A DNA stretch of 64,000 nucleotides from Micromonospora sonchi (GCF_014646235.1 NZ_BMNB01000013.1:62001-126000), one strand, 5' to 3'. Counted from the stretch's first letter, positions 9,218 through 18,952 are shown. Notes: a model not told the origin generated them from the sequence alone. Translations and numbers: made by a program.

Positions 9218-9915
9218 GCCGCCGGCTTGCGCAGGACATAACCCACCCCGCGCAGGGTGTGGATCAGCCGCGGCTCGACGTTGTCGACCTTGCGCCGCAG
9301 GTACGAGATGTACGACTCGACGATGTTGTCGTCACCCCGGAAGTCGTAGTTCCACACGTGGTCGAGGATCTGCGCCTTGGACAGCACCCGGTTGGCGTTG
9401 AGCATCAGGTAGCGCAGCAGCTTGAACTCGGTCGGCGAGAGCTGGACCCGCTGGTCGGCCCGGTACACCTCGTGGGTCTCCTCGTCCAGCTCCAGGTCGG
9501 CGAAGGTGAGCCGGGCCGGGGCCTGCTCGCCGCTGCTGGTACGGCGCAGCACCGCCCGGATCCGGGCGGTCAACTCCTCCAGGCTGAACGGTTTGGTGAC
9601 GTAGTCGTCGCCCCCCAGGGTGAGGCCGCGGATCTTGTCGTCGGTGGCGTCCCGCGCGGTGAGGAAGACCACCGGGGTACGCGTGCCGCCCTCCCGCATC
9701 ATCCGGATCACCTCGAAACCGTCGAGGTCCGGCAGCATCACGTCGAGCACCACCAGGTCGGGTCGGTGGTCCCGGGCAGCGCTGAGCGCGGCCGAGCCGC
9801 TGGTGGCGGTGGCCACGTCGAAGCCCGCGAAACGCAGGCTCGCGGAGAGCAGTTCGAGGATGTTGGGATCGTCCTCGACGACGAGCAGTCGCGCCTCGGT
9901 CTGGGTAGCGGCCAT
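9214..9915 (-). CDS. OmpR-family response regulator
   Basis: A 233-residue regulator with a receiver domain (acidic pair Asp15/Asp16, phospho-acceptor Asp58, Thr86, Lys108) and a C-terminal winged helix (about 135-231; SPTEFKLLRYLMLN, then YISYLRRKVD and the hairpin TLRGVGYVLRK). It should bind promoter DNA when phosphorylated by the overlapping kinase. The start at 9915 gives the usual family length; an in-frame ATG at 9924 is an alternative. The open frame continues upstream for 240 codons, but that part is decayed DNA of the olsBA remnant and not part of this protein. Confidence 0.94.
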   Translation of the reverse strand: MAATQTEARLLVVEDDPNILELLSASLRFAGFDVATATSGSAALSAARDHRPDLVVLDVMLPDLDGFEVIRMMREGGTRTPVVFLTARDATDDKIRGLTLGGDDYVTKPFSLEELTARIRAVLRRTSSGEQAPARLTFADLELDEETHEVYRADQRVQLSPTEFKLLRYLMLNANRVLSKAQILDHVWNYDFRGDDNIVESYISYLRRKVDNVEPRLIHTLRGVGYVLRKPAA

Positions 9916-10034
9916 GCCGCCCATCATCCGCGCAATCGCTGCGCCCACGCTGGGCGAAGCCTGAAAAGACCCTGTGAGCGGAACTGGTCGGCGGTCAGGC
10001 CGCCAGGGGCAGTCCTCGGCCGGCCGGGGTGCCG

Positions 10035-10514
10035 GGCCCGGCGCACCGAGCGCAGCAGGGTCTCGTCGCCGACGAAGGCCGGGGCGGTGGTCGGCGCGCC
10101 GGTCGCACCGCACCGGTAGCCAATCCGTAGCGGCACCACGGGCGCCCCGGCGTCGATGGCGGCCTGGAACATGGCCGGCCGGAAGCCAGCCGGCGGGCGG
10201 GGGCGATCCACGAACAGGGTCCCGGCCGCGCGGGCCAGCACTCCGATGAGCGGCCAGCGGCCCACCTCGTGCTTGGCCACCAGCCGGGCCGGCGCGACCG
10301 CCAGCAACGCCAGGATGTCCCACCAGGAGAGGTGGTTGGCGACCAGCAGCACGCGCCGCCGTGGCAGCCGGCCCCGCACCGTCAGGCGTACGCCGCAGGC
10401 GCGGGCCGTCGCCCGCGCCCAGCCGTGGGTGAGGGCGTGCCGCTCCCCGGCGGGCAGCACCGCGAGCGGCGGAACCAGCTTGCCCGCCCCCGCGACGGTC
10501 GCGGTCGGCACCCC
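10035..10514 (-). pseudogene. Remnant of a PlsC-type acyltransferase (olsA-like)
   Basis: The frame encodes recognisable acyltransferase sequence, including HX4D (NHLSWWD) and the block FRPAMFQAAIDAGAPVVPLR. From family knowledge three parts are missing: the N-terminal TM, the motif III region (the FPEGTT block expected between FVDRPRP and GFRPAMFQ), and the C-terminal third after about FVGDETLLRSVRR, where the reading dissolves into unrelated Arg/Pro-rich sequence. The frame stays open to 9924. Loss of motif III should abolish acyl-acceptor binding. It directly follows an olsB remnant, so the two look like a decayed ornithine-lipid locus. Confidence 0.65.
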
Positions 10515-10515
10515 A

Positions 10516-10689
10516 GCCGCCGAGCCAGCGCAGGCCACGCAGGTGCAGGTAGCGGGCGATACCAGCCCACATCAGGTTGATCACCGCGCCGGTGCGGTGG
10601 TCCGGGTGCACGCAGGAACGGCCCGCCTCGACCAGTTGGGCGCGCAACGCGTCGAGCGCGCTCAGCTCGAACTCGCCCTCGGCGTAGTG
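10516..10689 (-). pseudogene. Remnant of an OlsB-type N-acyltransferase (GNAT)
   Basis: About 58 codons match the core of ornithine-acyl-ACP N-acyltransferases: an EGEFELSALD block, then GRSCVHPDHRTGAVI, then WAGIARYL and LRWLGG. The N-terminal half expected before YxEGEFDL is absent; upstream sequence is Cys/Pro-rich, unrelated, and has no in-frame start after a TAG. The segment expected after LGG (CASVP-type) is also lost, and the next recognisable homology is in another frame and belongs to the acyltransferase remnant. Several deletions must have occurred. The identification rests on remembered family motifs. Confidence 0.6.
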
Positions 10690-10914
10690 GCGAGTGGTCC
10701 GCCCGGGCGGGGGTTCGCAGAGGGGCGTCCGCGGCGGGCAGAGCGGGCATGCTTCCAGCTAACGCCGGCCGGGTTGCCGGCCCTGGTGCCGGGCGATGGC
10801 GATCCGGTGAACGGCGGTCGGCGTTCGTTCGCCGCCCCGCCACCGATGCCCCGAGCGGGGGCGTGCGAGGCTGCCGGGGCGCCGACGACCGGCCGGCGCG
10901 GCGGGAGGAGTCCG

Positions 10915-11562
10915 ATGATCATCGAGGCACGGTTCAACGGCCCGTCCGGCTCGGGCAACGGCGGTTGGAGCGCCGGGGTCTTCGCCGAGGCGTACGGCGT
11001 CTCCGGTCCGGTGGAGGTGACCCTGCGCCGGCCGCCGCCGCTGGACACCCCGCTGACGCTGCGCGACGGGCAGGTGCACGACCCGACCGGGGCGGTGATC
11101 GCGCAACTGCGGCCGGCGGAGCGGTTCGACGACCTGGTGCCGCCGGTGGACCTGGCGACCGCGCGGGAGGCCTCGGCGGCGTACCCCGGTCTGCTGGACC
11201 ACCCCTTTCCCGGCTGCTACGTCTGCGGACCGCAACGCGCCGACGGCCTGCGGATCTTTCCGGGACCGCTGCCGGACGGCCGGACGGCCGCGCCGGTCCG
11301 GGCGCCGGAGCAGGTGCGGCTCGCCACCGTCTGGGCCGCCCTGGACTGCCCCGGTGGCTGGGCGGTGATCGGGGCCGGCCGGCCCTACCTGCTCGGTCGG
11401 ATCACCGCCCAGGTCGAGGCGTTGCCCCGGCCCGGCGACGAGTGCGTGGTGACCGGCGCGGTGGTGACCATCGAGGGACGCAAGGCGCTGGTGCGCACCA
11501 GTCTGTACGGACCGGGCGGTGATCTGCTCGGCCGGGCCCACGCCACCTGGATCGCCCGGTAG
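10915..11562 (+). CDS. Hot-dog fold (PaaI/4HBT-like) protein of unknown substrate
   Basis: A 215-residue protein that reads like actinobacterial acyl-CoA-thioesterase-like hot-dog proteins. Visible features are an N-terminal GPSGSGNGGWSAGVFA block, a central PFPGCYVCGPQRADGLRIFPG motif with two cysteines typical of this subfamily, and a C-terminal GRAHATWI strand. No classical catalytic Asp/Glu can be assigned with confidence. The ATG at 10915 follows GGGAGGAG by four bases. It stands alone, divergent from the decayed olsBA region. Thioesterase activity is a family-level guess. Confidence 0.65.
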   Translation: MIIEARFNGPSGSGNGGWSAGVFAEAYGVSGPVEVTLRRPPPLDTPLTLRDGQVHDPTGAVIAQLRPAERFDDLVPPVDLATAREASAAYPGLLDHPFPGCYVCGPQRADGLRIFPGPLPDGRTAAPVRAPEQVRLATVWAALDCPGGWAVIGAGRPYLLGRITAQVEALPRPGDECVVTGAVVTIEGRKALVRTSLYGPGGDLLGRAHATWIAR

Positions 11563-11711
11563 CGGCGTCGGCCGATCGGGTCGTTCCTGGGGATGAGGCG
11601 ACTCCTGCCTGCGACGGAGGAGGATCTCCGGAGCGTGCCCGATTGATTTGGTTGACCACTACCGTCACGCTGTGCAACGGCGCACCTCGGCGCCAACACG
11701 GGAGGAGAACA

Positions 11712-12647
11712 ATGTCCGACGGGCAGCCACGCCCCAACAATGACGCGCAGATCGTGGTTTCCGGCCTGAGCAAGCAGTACCGCAACGTGCTCGCGGTCAA
11801 CAACCTGTCGTTCACGGTCGAACCGGGTCGGGTCACCGGCTTCCTCGGCCCGAACGGCGCGGGCAAGACCACGACCCTGCGCATGCTGCTGAACCTGGTC
11901 ACCCCGACCGCCGGAACGGCCACCATCGGTGGCCGCCGGTACCCGGACCTGGCCGACCCGCTGCACCACGTCGGCGCGGTGCTGGAGGCGTCCAGCGCGC
12001 ACAAGGGCCGCACCGGAATCAACCACCTGCGGGTGATCTGCGCGGCGGCGGGGCTGCCTCGGCAGCGCGCCGACGAGGCGCTCGCCCTGGTCGGGCTGAC
12101 TCCGGCGGCGAAGCGCAAGTTCAAGGGCTATTCGCTGGGCATGAAGCAGCGACTCGGAATCGCCGCCGCGATGCTCGGCAACCCACGCGTGCTCATCCTC
12201 GACGAGCCGGCCAACGGGCTGGACCCGGAGGGCATCCGGTGGATGCGCGGGTTCCTCAAGGGCCTGGCCGCCGAGGGCCGCACCGTGCTGGTTTCCAGCC
12301 ACCTGCTGTCGGAGATGCAACTCCTGGCCGACGACGTGGTGATCATCGCGGCCGGGCAGTTGATCCGGCAGGGCCCGGTCGACCAGGTGATCGGGTCGAT
12401 GGCACAGGGCGGCCGGGTCCGGGTCCGCACCCCACAGGCGGAGGCGCTGACCACGGCGCTGGCCGGCGGGCCGGCCACGGTGGAGGCCGATGGGCAGGGC
12501 GCACTCCTGATCACCGGGGTGGACGCCCCGACGGTGGGCCGGGCGGCGCTGACCGCCGGTGTGGAGTTGCACGAACTGACCACCGAACGCCCCGACCTGG
12601 AAGGCGTGTTCCTGGAACTGACGGCCGGAAAGGCGGGCATTCGATGA
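11712..12647 (+). CDS. ABC transporter ATP-binding protein (exporter type)
   Basis: A 311-residue ATPase with Walker A GPNGAGKTT (about 48-56), the signature YSLGMKQRLG, Walker B VLILDEPANGLDPEG and the switch His in SSHLL. The C-terminal 80 residues form the accessory domain seen in ABC-2/DrrA/NatA-type exporters. GGAGGAG precedes the ATG. The stop overlaps the permease start as ATGA, so the two form one exporter made of two ATPases and two permeases. Substrate cannot be read from sequence; relatives export drugs, lantibiotics or Na+. Confidence 0.93.
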   Translation: MSDGQPRPNNDAQIVVSGLSKQYRNVLAVNNLSFTVEPGRVTGFLGPNGAGKTTTLRMLLNLVTPTAGTATIGGRRYPDLADPLHHVGAVLEASSAHKGRTGINHLRVICAAAGLPRQRADEALALVGLTPAAKRKFKGYSLGMKQRLGIAAAMLGNPRVLILDEPANGLDPEGIRWMRGFLKGLAAEGRTVLVSSHLLSEMQLLADDVVIIAAGQLIRQGPVDQVIGSMAQGGRVRVRTPQAEALTTALAGGPATVEADGQGALLITGVDAPTVGRAALTAGVELHELTTERPDLEGVFLELTAGKAGIR

Positions 12648-13459
12648 GCAACCTGGTCCGCTCCGAACTGATCAAGATCCGTACGACCAGCACCTGGTGG
12701 TGGCTGGCCCTCGGGGCCTTCCTGTCGATCGTCCTGGCGTTCCCCTTCAACGCCTGGCTGTTCAACGAGACGGTCGGCGGCGGCGGGGAGGAGTTCGGCG
12801 TCACCGGCGACGCGGCGTCCGCTCCGGCCCAGGCGGCGAACCTCTACACCTCGGGGCAGTACCTCGGGCTGATGTTCGTGATGCTCATCGGCATCCTGAT
12901 GGTCACCAACGAGTTCTTCCACCAGACCGCGACCACGACCTTCCTGGCCACCCCGCGACGCACTGCGGTGATCACCAGCAAGCTCATCGCGGCCAGCCTG
13001 CTGGGTTTCGCGTTCTGGCTGGTGACCACGCTGATCGACCTCGGTGCCGGAGCGGCCTTCCTGGCGCTGAACGATCACGGTCCACTGCTCGGCGAGTGGG
13101 AGGTTCAGCGGGCGTTGCTGCTCAACCTGATGGCGTACGCCATCTGGACCGTGCTCGGCGTGGGCATCGGCACCCTGATCACCAACCAGCTGGGCGCGGT
13201 GATCACCGCCTCCGTGCTCTACCTGATCGGCACGCAGGTGGTGGGCCTGCTCTTCCTGCTGCTGGCGAGCTGGCTGGACAGCATGGCCGTGATCAAGTGG
13301 CAGGTGATCTGGCCGGCGGCCGCCTCCCAGATCATGATCACCCCAGGCGAGAACGAGATGCTTCCGGCCTGGTGGGTCGGCGCGCTCGTACTGATCGGGT
13401 ACGCCCTGGTCAGCGGCATCGCCGGGGTGTTGATCACCCGGCGCCGCGACATTTCCTGA
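12644..13459 (+). CDS. ABC-2 type transporter permease
   Basis: A 271-residue integral membrane protein with about six TM helices (near 20-40, 70-92, 115-140, 160-185, 190-215 and 240-262). Charged N- and C-termini (MSNLVRSELIKIRTT and RRRDIS) are typical of ABC-2 permeases that pair with the overlapping ATPase. The ATG at 12644 overlaps the upstream stop by four bases. A strong hairpin at 13499-13536 ends the operon. No substrate assignment is possible. Confidence 0.9.
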   Translation: MSNLVRSELIKIRTTSTWWWLALGAFLSIVLAFPFNAWLFNETVGGGGEEFGVTGDAASAPAQAANLYTSGQYLGLMFVMLIGILMVTNEFFHQTATTTFLATPRRTAVITSKLIAASLLGFAFWLVTTLIDLGAGAAFLALNDHGPLLGEWEVQRALLLNLMAYAIWTVLGVGIGTLITNQLGAVITASVLYLIGTQVVGLLFLLLASWLDSMAVIKWQVIWPAAASQIMITPGENEMLPAWWVGALVLIGYALVSGIAGVLITRRRDIS

Positions 13460-13498
13460 CGCTGGCGGCCCGGCCGGGCCGACGCAGCGACCGGCGTG

Positions 13499-13536
13499 GG
13501 GCCCGGTTCACCGGTGACAGCCGGCGGACCGGGCCC
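13499..13536 (+). terminator. Terminator hairpin after the ABC exporter operon
   Basis: Nine-base perfect arms GGGCCCGGT and ACCGGGCCC flank a 20-base loop, 40 bp past the permease stop and about 200 bp before kgd. Confidence 0.6.
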
Positions 13537-13735
13537 GTCGTCTCATAACAGCAAGCAACGGAACACGCAGCGCTTACCGAACTTCTGGCATCTTCTGTGA
13601 ATTCGGCCACGCGGAGCAGCCGGAAATGCCGTAGGGATCCGTACGGCGTAGCCTTGGATCCGTCCTGTGTCCCGCTTCGGCGGCACGGGACACCGCGTGA
13701 CACACAAACCCGCGTGAAAGAGGCGATTACCGGCC

Positions 13736-16700
13736 GTGTCGACCCAGCAAACTTCGCAGGAGAACCCACTGGCGGGTTTCGGCCCGAACGAGTGGGTCGT
13801 CGAGGAGATGTACCACCGCTACCTCGCCGACCCCGGCAGCGTCGACCCGGCCTGGCACGACTTCTTCGCCGACTACCGCCCTGGCCCGGGCACGGCTGCC
13901 GCGGCCGAGGGGGCCGGCGCCCCGACCGAGGCCACCCGCAAGCAGTCTGCCCCAGCCAGGACCGCGCCGGCCGCCAAGGGTGAGCCGACGGCCAAGACCG
14001 CCGCCCGCACCGCGCCGGCCCCGGCGAAGGCCCAGCCGGCAGCCAAGGCCGCCGCTCCCGCCAAGGCCGAGCCCCGCACCGCGCCGGCGAAGGCCCAGCC
14101 GGCAAAGACCGAACCGGCGAAGACCGCGCCGAGCGCCACCGGGGCGCAGACCACGCCGCTGCGCGGGGTGGCCGCCCGGATCGTGCAGAACATGGACGCC
14201 TCGCTGTCCGTGCCGACCGCCACCAGCGTGCGGGCCGTGCCGGCCAAGCTCCTGGTCGACAACCGGATCGTGATCAACAACCACCTGACCCGGGGGCGCG
14301 GCGGCAAGGTGAGCTTCACTCACCTGATCGGCTACGCGCTGGTCCGCGCGCTGGCCGCGCACCCGGAGATGAACAACTCCTTCGCCCAGGTCGACGGCAA
14401 GCCGGCGCTGGTCCGCCCGGAGCACGTCAACCTGGGCATCGCCATCGACCTGGTCAAGCCCGACGGCAGCCGCAACCTGGTGGTCCCTTCCATCAAGGGC
14501 TGCGAGCAGATGGACTTCCGGCAGTTCTGGCAGGCGTACGAGGACATCGTCCGGCGCGCCCGCCGCAACGAGTTGACCATGGAGGACCACTCCGGCACGA
14601 CCATCTCGCTGACCAACCCCGGCGGCATCGGCACGGTGCACTCCATACCCCGGCTGATGCAGGGCCAGAGCGCGATCATCGGCGTCGGCGCGATGGAGTA
14701 CCCGGCGCCGTACCAGGGCATGAGCGAGGCCACCCTGGCCGAGTTGGCGGTCAGCAAGGTCATCACGCTGACCAGCACGTACGACCACCGGATCATCCAG
14801 GGCGCGCAGTCCGGCGAGTTCCTCAAGGCCATGCACGAGCTGCTGCTCGGCGAGCACGGCTTCTACGACCAGATCTTCACCTCGCTGCGGATCCCGTACG
14901 AGCCGGTGCGCTGGGTGCGCGACGTTGCGGTCGACAGCGAGGGGCAGATCAACAAGACCGCGCGGGTGCACGAGTTGATCCACGCGTACCGGGTCCGCGG
15001 CCACCTGATGGCCGACACCGACCCGCTGGAGTTCAAGATCCGCAAGCACCCCGACCTGGACGTGCTCCAGCACGGGTTGACCCTGTGGGACCTGGACCGC
15101 ACCTTCCCGGTGAACGGCTTCGCCGGCAAGCAGCGGATGAAGCTGCGCTCGATCCTGGGCGTGCTGCGGGACTCCTACTGTCGGCGGGTCGGCATCGAGT
15201 ACATGCACGTCCAGGATCCGGAGGAGCGCCGCTGGATCCAGGAACGGGTCGAGCTCAAGTACGAGAAGCCGCCGGCCGACGAGCAGAAGCACGTGCTCAA
15301 CCGGCTCAACGCGGCTGAGGCGTTCGAGACCTTCCTGCAGACCAAGTACGTCGGCCAGAAGCGCTTCTCGCTGGAGGGCGGCGAGTCGCTGATCCCGCTG
15401 CTCGGCGAGGTCCTGGAGGCCTCCGCCGAGAGCGACCTGGACGAGGTCGTGATCGGCATGGCCCACCGGGGTCGGCTCAACGTGCTGGCCAACATCGTGG
15501 GCAAGCCGTACGAGAAGATCTTCTCGGAGTTCGAGGGGCACCTGGACCCGCGCTCCACCCAGGGCTCCGGCGACGTGAAGTACCACCTCGGGCAGAACGG
15601 CAAGTTCACCACGCCCGACGGCGCGCACTCGGTCAAGGTCTCGGTGGTGGCGAACCCGTCGCACCTGGAGGCCGTCAACCCGGTGCTGGAGGGAATAGTC
15701 CGGGCCAAACAGGACCGGATAGACCTCAAGCTGGAGGGCTACACCGTGCTGCCGCTGGCGGTGCACGGCGACGCCGCCTTCGCCGGCCAGGGCGTGGTGG
15801 CCGAGACCCTCAACCTGTCCCAGTTGCGCGGCTACCGCACCGGCGGGACCGTGCACGTGGTGGTCAACAACCAGGTCGGCTTCACCACCGCCCCGGAATA
15901 CAGCCGCTCCAGCCTCTACAGCACCGACGTGGCCCGGATGATCCAGGCGCCGATCTTCCACGTCAACGGCGACGACCCGGAGGCCGTGGTCCGGGTCGCC
16001 CGGCTGGCCTTCGAGTACCGCCAGACGTTCAACAAGGACGTCGTGATCGACATGGTCTGCTACCGCCGGCGCGGGCACAACGAGGGTGACGACCCGTCGA
16101 TGTCCAACCCCGAGATGTACAAGATCATTGACTCGAAGCGGTCGGTCCGGAAGCTCTACACCGAGGAGCTGATCGGCCGGGGTGACATCACCGTGGAGGA
16201 CGCGGAGGAGTTGCTGCGCGACTACCAGGCGCAGCTGGAGCGGGTGTTCAAGGCCACCCGCGACGCCGCCACCACGCCGCGCCAGCTCGGCCGCCCGAAG
16301 CGGGAGGACGAGCCGGAGCCGCAGGTGGACACGGCGACCGACGCGTCCGTGATCAAGTCCATCGGCGAGGCGCACGTCAACCTGCCGGAGGGCTTCACCC
16401 CGCACAAGCGGATCCAGCAGTTGCTCGACCGGCGGGCCAAGATGTCCGTCGAGGGCAACATCGACTGGGGCTTCGGCGAGATCATCGCCTTCGGCGCGCT
16501 GCTGAACGACGGGGTCACCGTCCGGCTCGCCGGGCAGGACTCGCGCCGCGGCACCTTCGTGCAGCGGCACGCCGCGGTCGTCGACGCGGAGACCGGCGAC
16601 GACTACCTGCCGTTGCAGTCGCTCACCGGTGACGGCGAGCGGTCCCGGTTCTTCGTGCACGACTCGCTGCTGTCCGAATACGCCGCGATGGGCTTCGAGT

Positions 16701-17494
16701 ACGGCTACTCGGTGGAGAACCCCGACGCGCTGGTCTGCTGGGAGGCGCAGTTCGGCGACTTCGTCAACGGTGCCCAGTCGGTGATCGACGAGTTCGTCTC
16801 CTCCGGCGAGGTGAAGTGGAGTCAGCGCTCGGCGGTCACCCTGCTGCTGCCGCACGGTCACGAGGGGCAGGGCCCGGACCACACCTCCGGCCGCCCGGAG
16901 CGGTTCCTCCAGCTCTGCGCCGAGGACAACATGCGGGTGGCCGTCCCGACCACCCCGGCGAACTACTTCCACCTGCTGCGCCGCCAGGCCCTCTCGCCCA
17001 AGCGCAAGCCGCTGGTGGTGTTCACACCGAAGTCCCTGCTGCGGCACAAGCTCTGCGTGTCGTCGGTGGAGGACTTCACCACGGGCACCTTCTCCCCCGT
17101 GCTCCCCGACGGCGCCGCTCCGGCGCCGGAGCAGGTCAAGCGGGTGCTGCTCTGCTCGGGCAAGGTCTACTACGACCTGTTCCAGGCGCGACAGGAGCGC
17201 GGCGTCACGGACACCGCGATCGTCCGCCTGGAGCAGCTCTACCCGATGCCGGCGGCGGAGGTCCGGGCGGCGCTCGCGCAGTACCCGAACGCCGAGGACT
17301 TCGCCTGGGTGCAGGAGGAGCCCGCCAACCAGGGCGCCTGGTCGTTCGTCGCGCTCAACCTGTTGGAGCACCTCGACGGGCTCCGGCTGCGCCGCATCTC
17401 CCGCCCGGCCGCCGCCGCACCGGCCGTCGGCTCGGCGAAGATGCACGAGGTCGAGCAGAGCGCGCTCATCGAGGCGGCCCTTCCCCGACCCTGA
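13736..17494 (+). CDS. kgd: Multifunctional 2-oxoglutarate decarboxylase / dehydrogenase E1-E2 (Kgd/OdhA type)
   Basis: A 1252-residue TCA-cycle enzyme. An N-terminal helix ([16 protein letters not shown]) is followed by a Lys/Ala/Pro-rich linker (about 65-140), an E2-type acyltransferase domain (about 145-375, catalytic His351 in [10 protein letters not shown]) without a lipoyl domain, and the thiamin-diphosphate E1 part (about 400-1250) with [11 protein letters not shown] and the GDD...N cofactor motif. This architecture is the actinobacterial Kgd/OdhA fusion, which works with the shared E2/E3 of pyruvate dehydrogenase and is controlled by a GarA/OdhI FHA protein. GTG start; AGAGG lies 12 bases upstream. 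It has its own 276-bp upstream region. Confidence 0.97.
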   Translation: MSTQQTSQENPLAGFGPNEWVVEEMYHRYLADPGSVDPAWHDFFADYRPGPGTAAAAEGAGAPTEATRKQSAPARTAPAAKGEPTAKTAARTAPAPAKAQPAAKAAAPAKAEPRTAPAKAQPAKTEPAKTAPSATGAQTTPLRGVAARIVQNMDASLSVPTATSVRAVPAKLLVDNRIVINNHLTRGRGGKVSFTHLIGYALVRALAAHPEMNNSFAQVDGKPALVRPEHVNLGIAIDLVKPDGSRNLVVPSIKGCEQMDFRQFWQAYEDIVRRARRNELTMEDHSGTTISLTNPGGIGTVHSIPRLMQGQSAIIGVGAMEYPAPYQGMSEATLAELAVSKVITLTSTYDHRIIQGAQSGEFLKAMHELLLGEHGFYDQIFTSLRIPYEPVRWVRDVAVDSEGQINKTARVHELIHAYRVRGHLMADTDPLEFKIRKHPDLDVLQHGLTLWDLDRTFPVNGFAGKQRMKLRSILGVLRDSYCRRVGIEYMHVQDPEERRWIQERVELKYEKPPADEQKHVLNRLNAAEAFETFLQTKYVGQKRFSLEGGESLIPLLGEVLEASAESDLDEVVIGMAHRGRLNVLANIVGKPYEKIFSEFEGHLDPRSTQGSGDVKYHLGQNGKFTTPDGAHSVKVSVVANPSHLEAVNPVLEGIVRAKQDRIDLKLEGYTVLPLAVHGDAAFAGQGVVAETLNLSQLRGYRTGGTVHVVVNNQVGFTTAPEYSRSSLYSTDVARMIQAPIFHVNGDDPEAVVRVARLAFEYRQTFNKDVVIDMVCYRRRGHNEGDDPSMSNPEMYKIIDSKRSVRKLYTEELIGRGDITVEDAEELLRDYQAQLERVFKATRDAATTPRQLGRPKREDEPEPQVDTATDASVIKSIGEAHVNLPEGFTPHKRIQQLLDRRAKMSVEGNIDWGFGEIIAFGALLNDGVTVRLAGQDSRRGTFVQRHAAVVDAETGDDYLPLQSLTGDGERSRFFVHDSLLSEYAAMGFEYGYSVENPDALVCWEAQFGDFVNGAQSVIDEFVSSGEVKWSQRSAVTLLLPHGHEGQGPDHTSGRPERFLQLCAEDNMRVAVPTTPANYFHLLRRQALSPKRKPLVVFTPKSLLRHKLCVSSVEDFTTGTFSPVLPDGAAPAPEQVKRVLLCSGKVYYDLFQARQERGVTDTAIVRLEQLYPMPAAEVRAALAQYPNAEDFAWVQEEPANQGAWSFVALNLLEHLDGLRLRRISRPAAAAPAVGSAKMHEVEQSALIEAALPRP

Positions 17495-17505
17495 CGAGAC
17501 GCATC

Positions 17506-17539
17506 CCGGTCCCGTCCCACCTCGGTGGGACGGGACCGG
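17506..17539 (+). terminator. Perfect 16-bp hairpin downstream of kgd
   Basis: Sixteen-base arms (CCGGTCCCGTCCCACC and its complement) with a two-base loop, 12 bp after the kgd stop and 42 bp before the DUF6104 gene. It could end kgd transcription or attenuate read-through into the small gene. Confidence 0.75.
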
Positions 17540-17581
17540 CCGGCTTCACCGGGAGGACACCGGTGAGGAAGCGAGTAGGCG

Positions 17582-17761
17582 ATGTACTTCACCGACCGGG
17601 GCATCGAAGAACTGGTCGAGCGGCGCGGTGACGAGCAGGTCAGCCTGGAGTGGCTCGGCGCACGGCTGCGCGACTTCGTCGACCTGAACCCGGAGTTCGA
17701 GACCCCGATCGAGCGGTTCGCCACCTGGCTGGCCCGTCTCGACGACGAAGACGACGACTGA
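17582..17761 (+). CDS. DUF6104 family small protein
   Basis: A 59-residue acidic protein beginning MYFTDRGIEELVERRG and ending WLARLDDEDDD. I recognise this conserved small actinobacterial family (DUF6104); its function is unknown. The visible sequence is helical with conserved Trp and Phe positions and a poly-acidic tail, with no membrane or metal motif. An AGG-containing purine run (GAAGCGAGTAGGCG) precedes the ATG. It follows kgd after a strong hairpin, so co-expression with kgd depends on read-through. Confidence 0.85.
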   Translation: MYFTDRGIEELVERRGDEQVSLEWLGARLRDFVDLNPEFETPIERFATWLARLDDEDDD

Positions 17762-17826
17762 CCGCGGTGCGCACCAGCCCGCCTGAGTGCCCGGTTTCCC
17801 GTACGACCGCCGGAGCCCGGACGACC

Positions 17827-18879
17827 GTGGCGCGGGACCCCGCCGCGACCCGGATCGGGGCGGTGCCGGTGGCCACACCCCGGACCGCCAGCGGCATCGC
17901 GGCGGCCAGCGTGGCCTTGGCTCTGCTGTTGGGCGGGTGCGGCTCCCCCTCGACGCCGCGGGTGGCCGAGGCGGCCGGGTCCGCGCTGCCCTCCCCGCCG
18001 TCGGTGTTCTACGTCGACCCGGCGAATCCGGCGGAGGCGGAGGCGGAGCGGCGTGCGGCGCGTGGCGAGACGGCCGACGCGGAGGCGTTGCGCGCGATCG
18101 GCAGCCGGCCCAGCGCGAAGTGGCTCACCGGCGGCCCGGCCCGCGAGGAGGTCGACGCCTTTCTGGGGCGGGCCGCGATCGCCGGCCAGATCCCGGTGCT
18201 GGTGGTGCACAACGTGCCGCAGCGGGACTGTGGCCGGCGGGGCGGCAGCGGTGGGGCCGGTTCCGGCACCGAGTACCAGTCCTGGATCCGCGACGTTTCC
18301 GCCGGCATCGCCGGCCGGCCGGTGACCGTGATCCTCGAACCGGGCGCACTCCCCGACGCGGTGGCCGGCTGTGTACGCGACCACGCCGGCCGGCTCGCCC
18401 TGCTGCGCGACGCGGTCGCCGTACTGGCCAGCACCGGTACCGCCCGGGTCTACCTCGACGCGGGCCATCCGGGCTGGATCTCCAACGTCGACGCGCTGGC
18501 GACGGCGCTGCGTCAGGCCGGGGTGGCCGAGGCGGACGGCTTCGCGCTCAACGTGGCGAACTTCGTCCGCACCGAGGACAACGTCGCCTACGGGCACCGG
18601 ATCTCCGACGCGCTCGGCGGCGCCGCCACGTTCGTCATCGACACCAGCCGTAACGGCAACGGTCCGTACCCGACGGACCGGGTCAAGGGCGCACCGAGCT
18701 GGTGCAACCCGCCGGGGCGCGCGATCGGCGCGGAGCCGACGGCTGACAGCGGGCTGCCCCGGGTCGACGCCCTGCTCTGGATCAAGTACCCGGGCGAGTC
18801 CGACGGCGACTGCCGCCCCGGCGAGCCGCCCAGCGGCACCTTCTGGCCAGAGTACGCCATCTCTCTGGCCCACCCCTGA
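17827..18879 (+). CDS. Lipoprotein with a glycoside hydrolase family 6 domain lacking the catalytic acid
   Basis: About 350 residues: a lipoprotein signal (ALALLLGGC lipobox) and a GH6 (cellobiohydrolase/endoglucanase) domain. Recognisable blocks are VPQRDCG, YLDAGHPGW, FALNVANF, the SRNG block, WCNPPGRAIG and IKYPGESDG. The GH6 catalytic acid, an Asp in the block (V/L)IEPD (Asp221 in Trichoderma Cel6A), is Gly173 here (VILEPGALP; codon GGC at 18343-18345). The usual chemistry should therefore be impaired, and the protein may bind rather than cut beta-glucan. The start is uncertain: GTG 17827 has GGAG upstream; GTG 17767 and 17869 are alternatives. Confidence 0.82.
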   Translation: MARDPAATRIGAVPVATPRTASGIAAASVALALLLGGCGSPSTPRVAEAAGSALPSPPSVFYVDPANPAEAEAERRAARGETADAEALRAIGSRPSAKWLTGGPAREEVDAFLGRAAIAGQIPVLVVHNVPQRDCGRRGGSGGAGSGTEYQSWIRDVSAGIAGRPVTVILEPGALPDAVAGCVRDHAGRLALLRDAVAVLASTGTARVYLDAGHPGWISNVDALATALRQAGVAEADGFALNVANFVRTEDNVAYGHRISDALGGAATFVIDTSRNGNGPYPTDRVKGAPSWCNPPGRAIGAEPTADSGLPRVDALLWIKYPGESDGDCRPGEPPSGTFWPEYAISLAHP

Positions 18880-18898
18880 CTCTCCTCATCAGGGGGTG
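18871..18898. terminator. Hairpin between convergent genes
   Basis: Arms CACCCCTGA and TCAGGGGGTG (one bulged G), overlapping the stop of the GH6 gene. It lies between that gene and the convergent synthase gene and could serve both. Confidence 0.5.
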
Positions 18899-18952
18899 CA
18901 GGCCGGGCGGCATCCGCGCCAGCTCGGCGAGTCCCACCCGCGCACTTCCTGA

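Noticed and set aside
9915..10647. N-terminal extension of the response regulator by about 240 residues.
   Set aside because: The extension reads through decayed olsB/olsA sequence; receiver domains start at once after a short N-terminus, and 233 residues is the normal length.
13727..17446. Open frame of about 1239 codons on the minus strand opposite kgd.
   Set aside because: Antisense shadow of a GC-rich gene: its translation is Val/Arg/Leu/Gly-rich without domains, while the plus-strand frame is a full Kgd protein.
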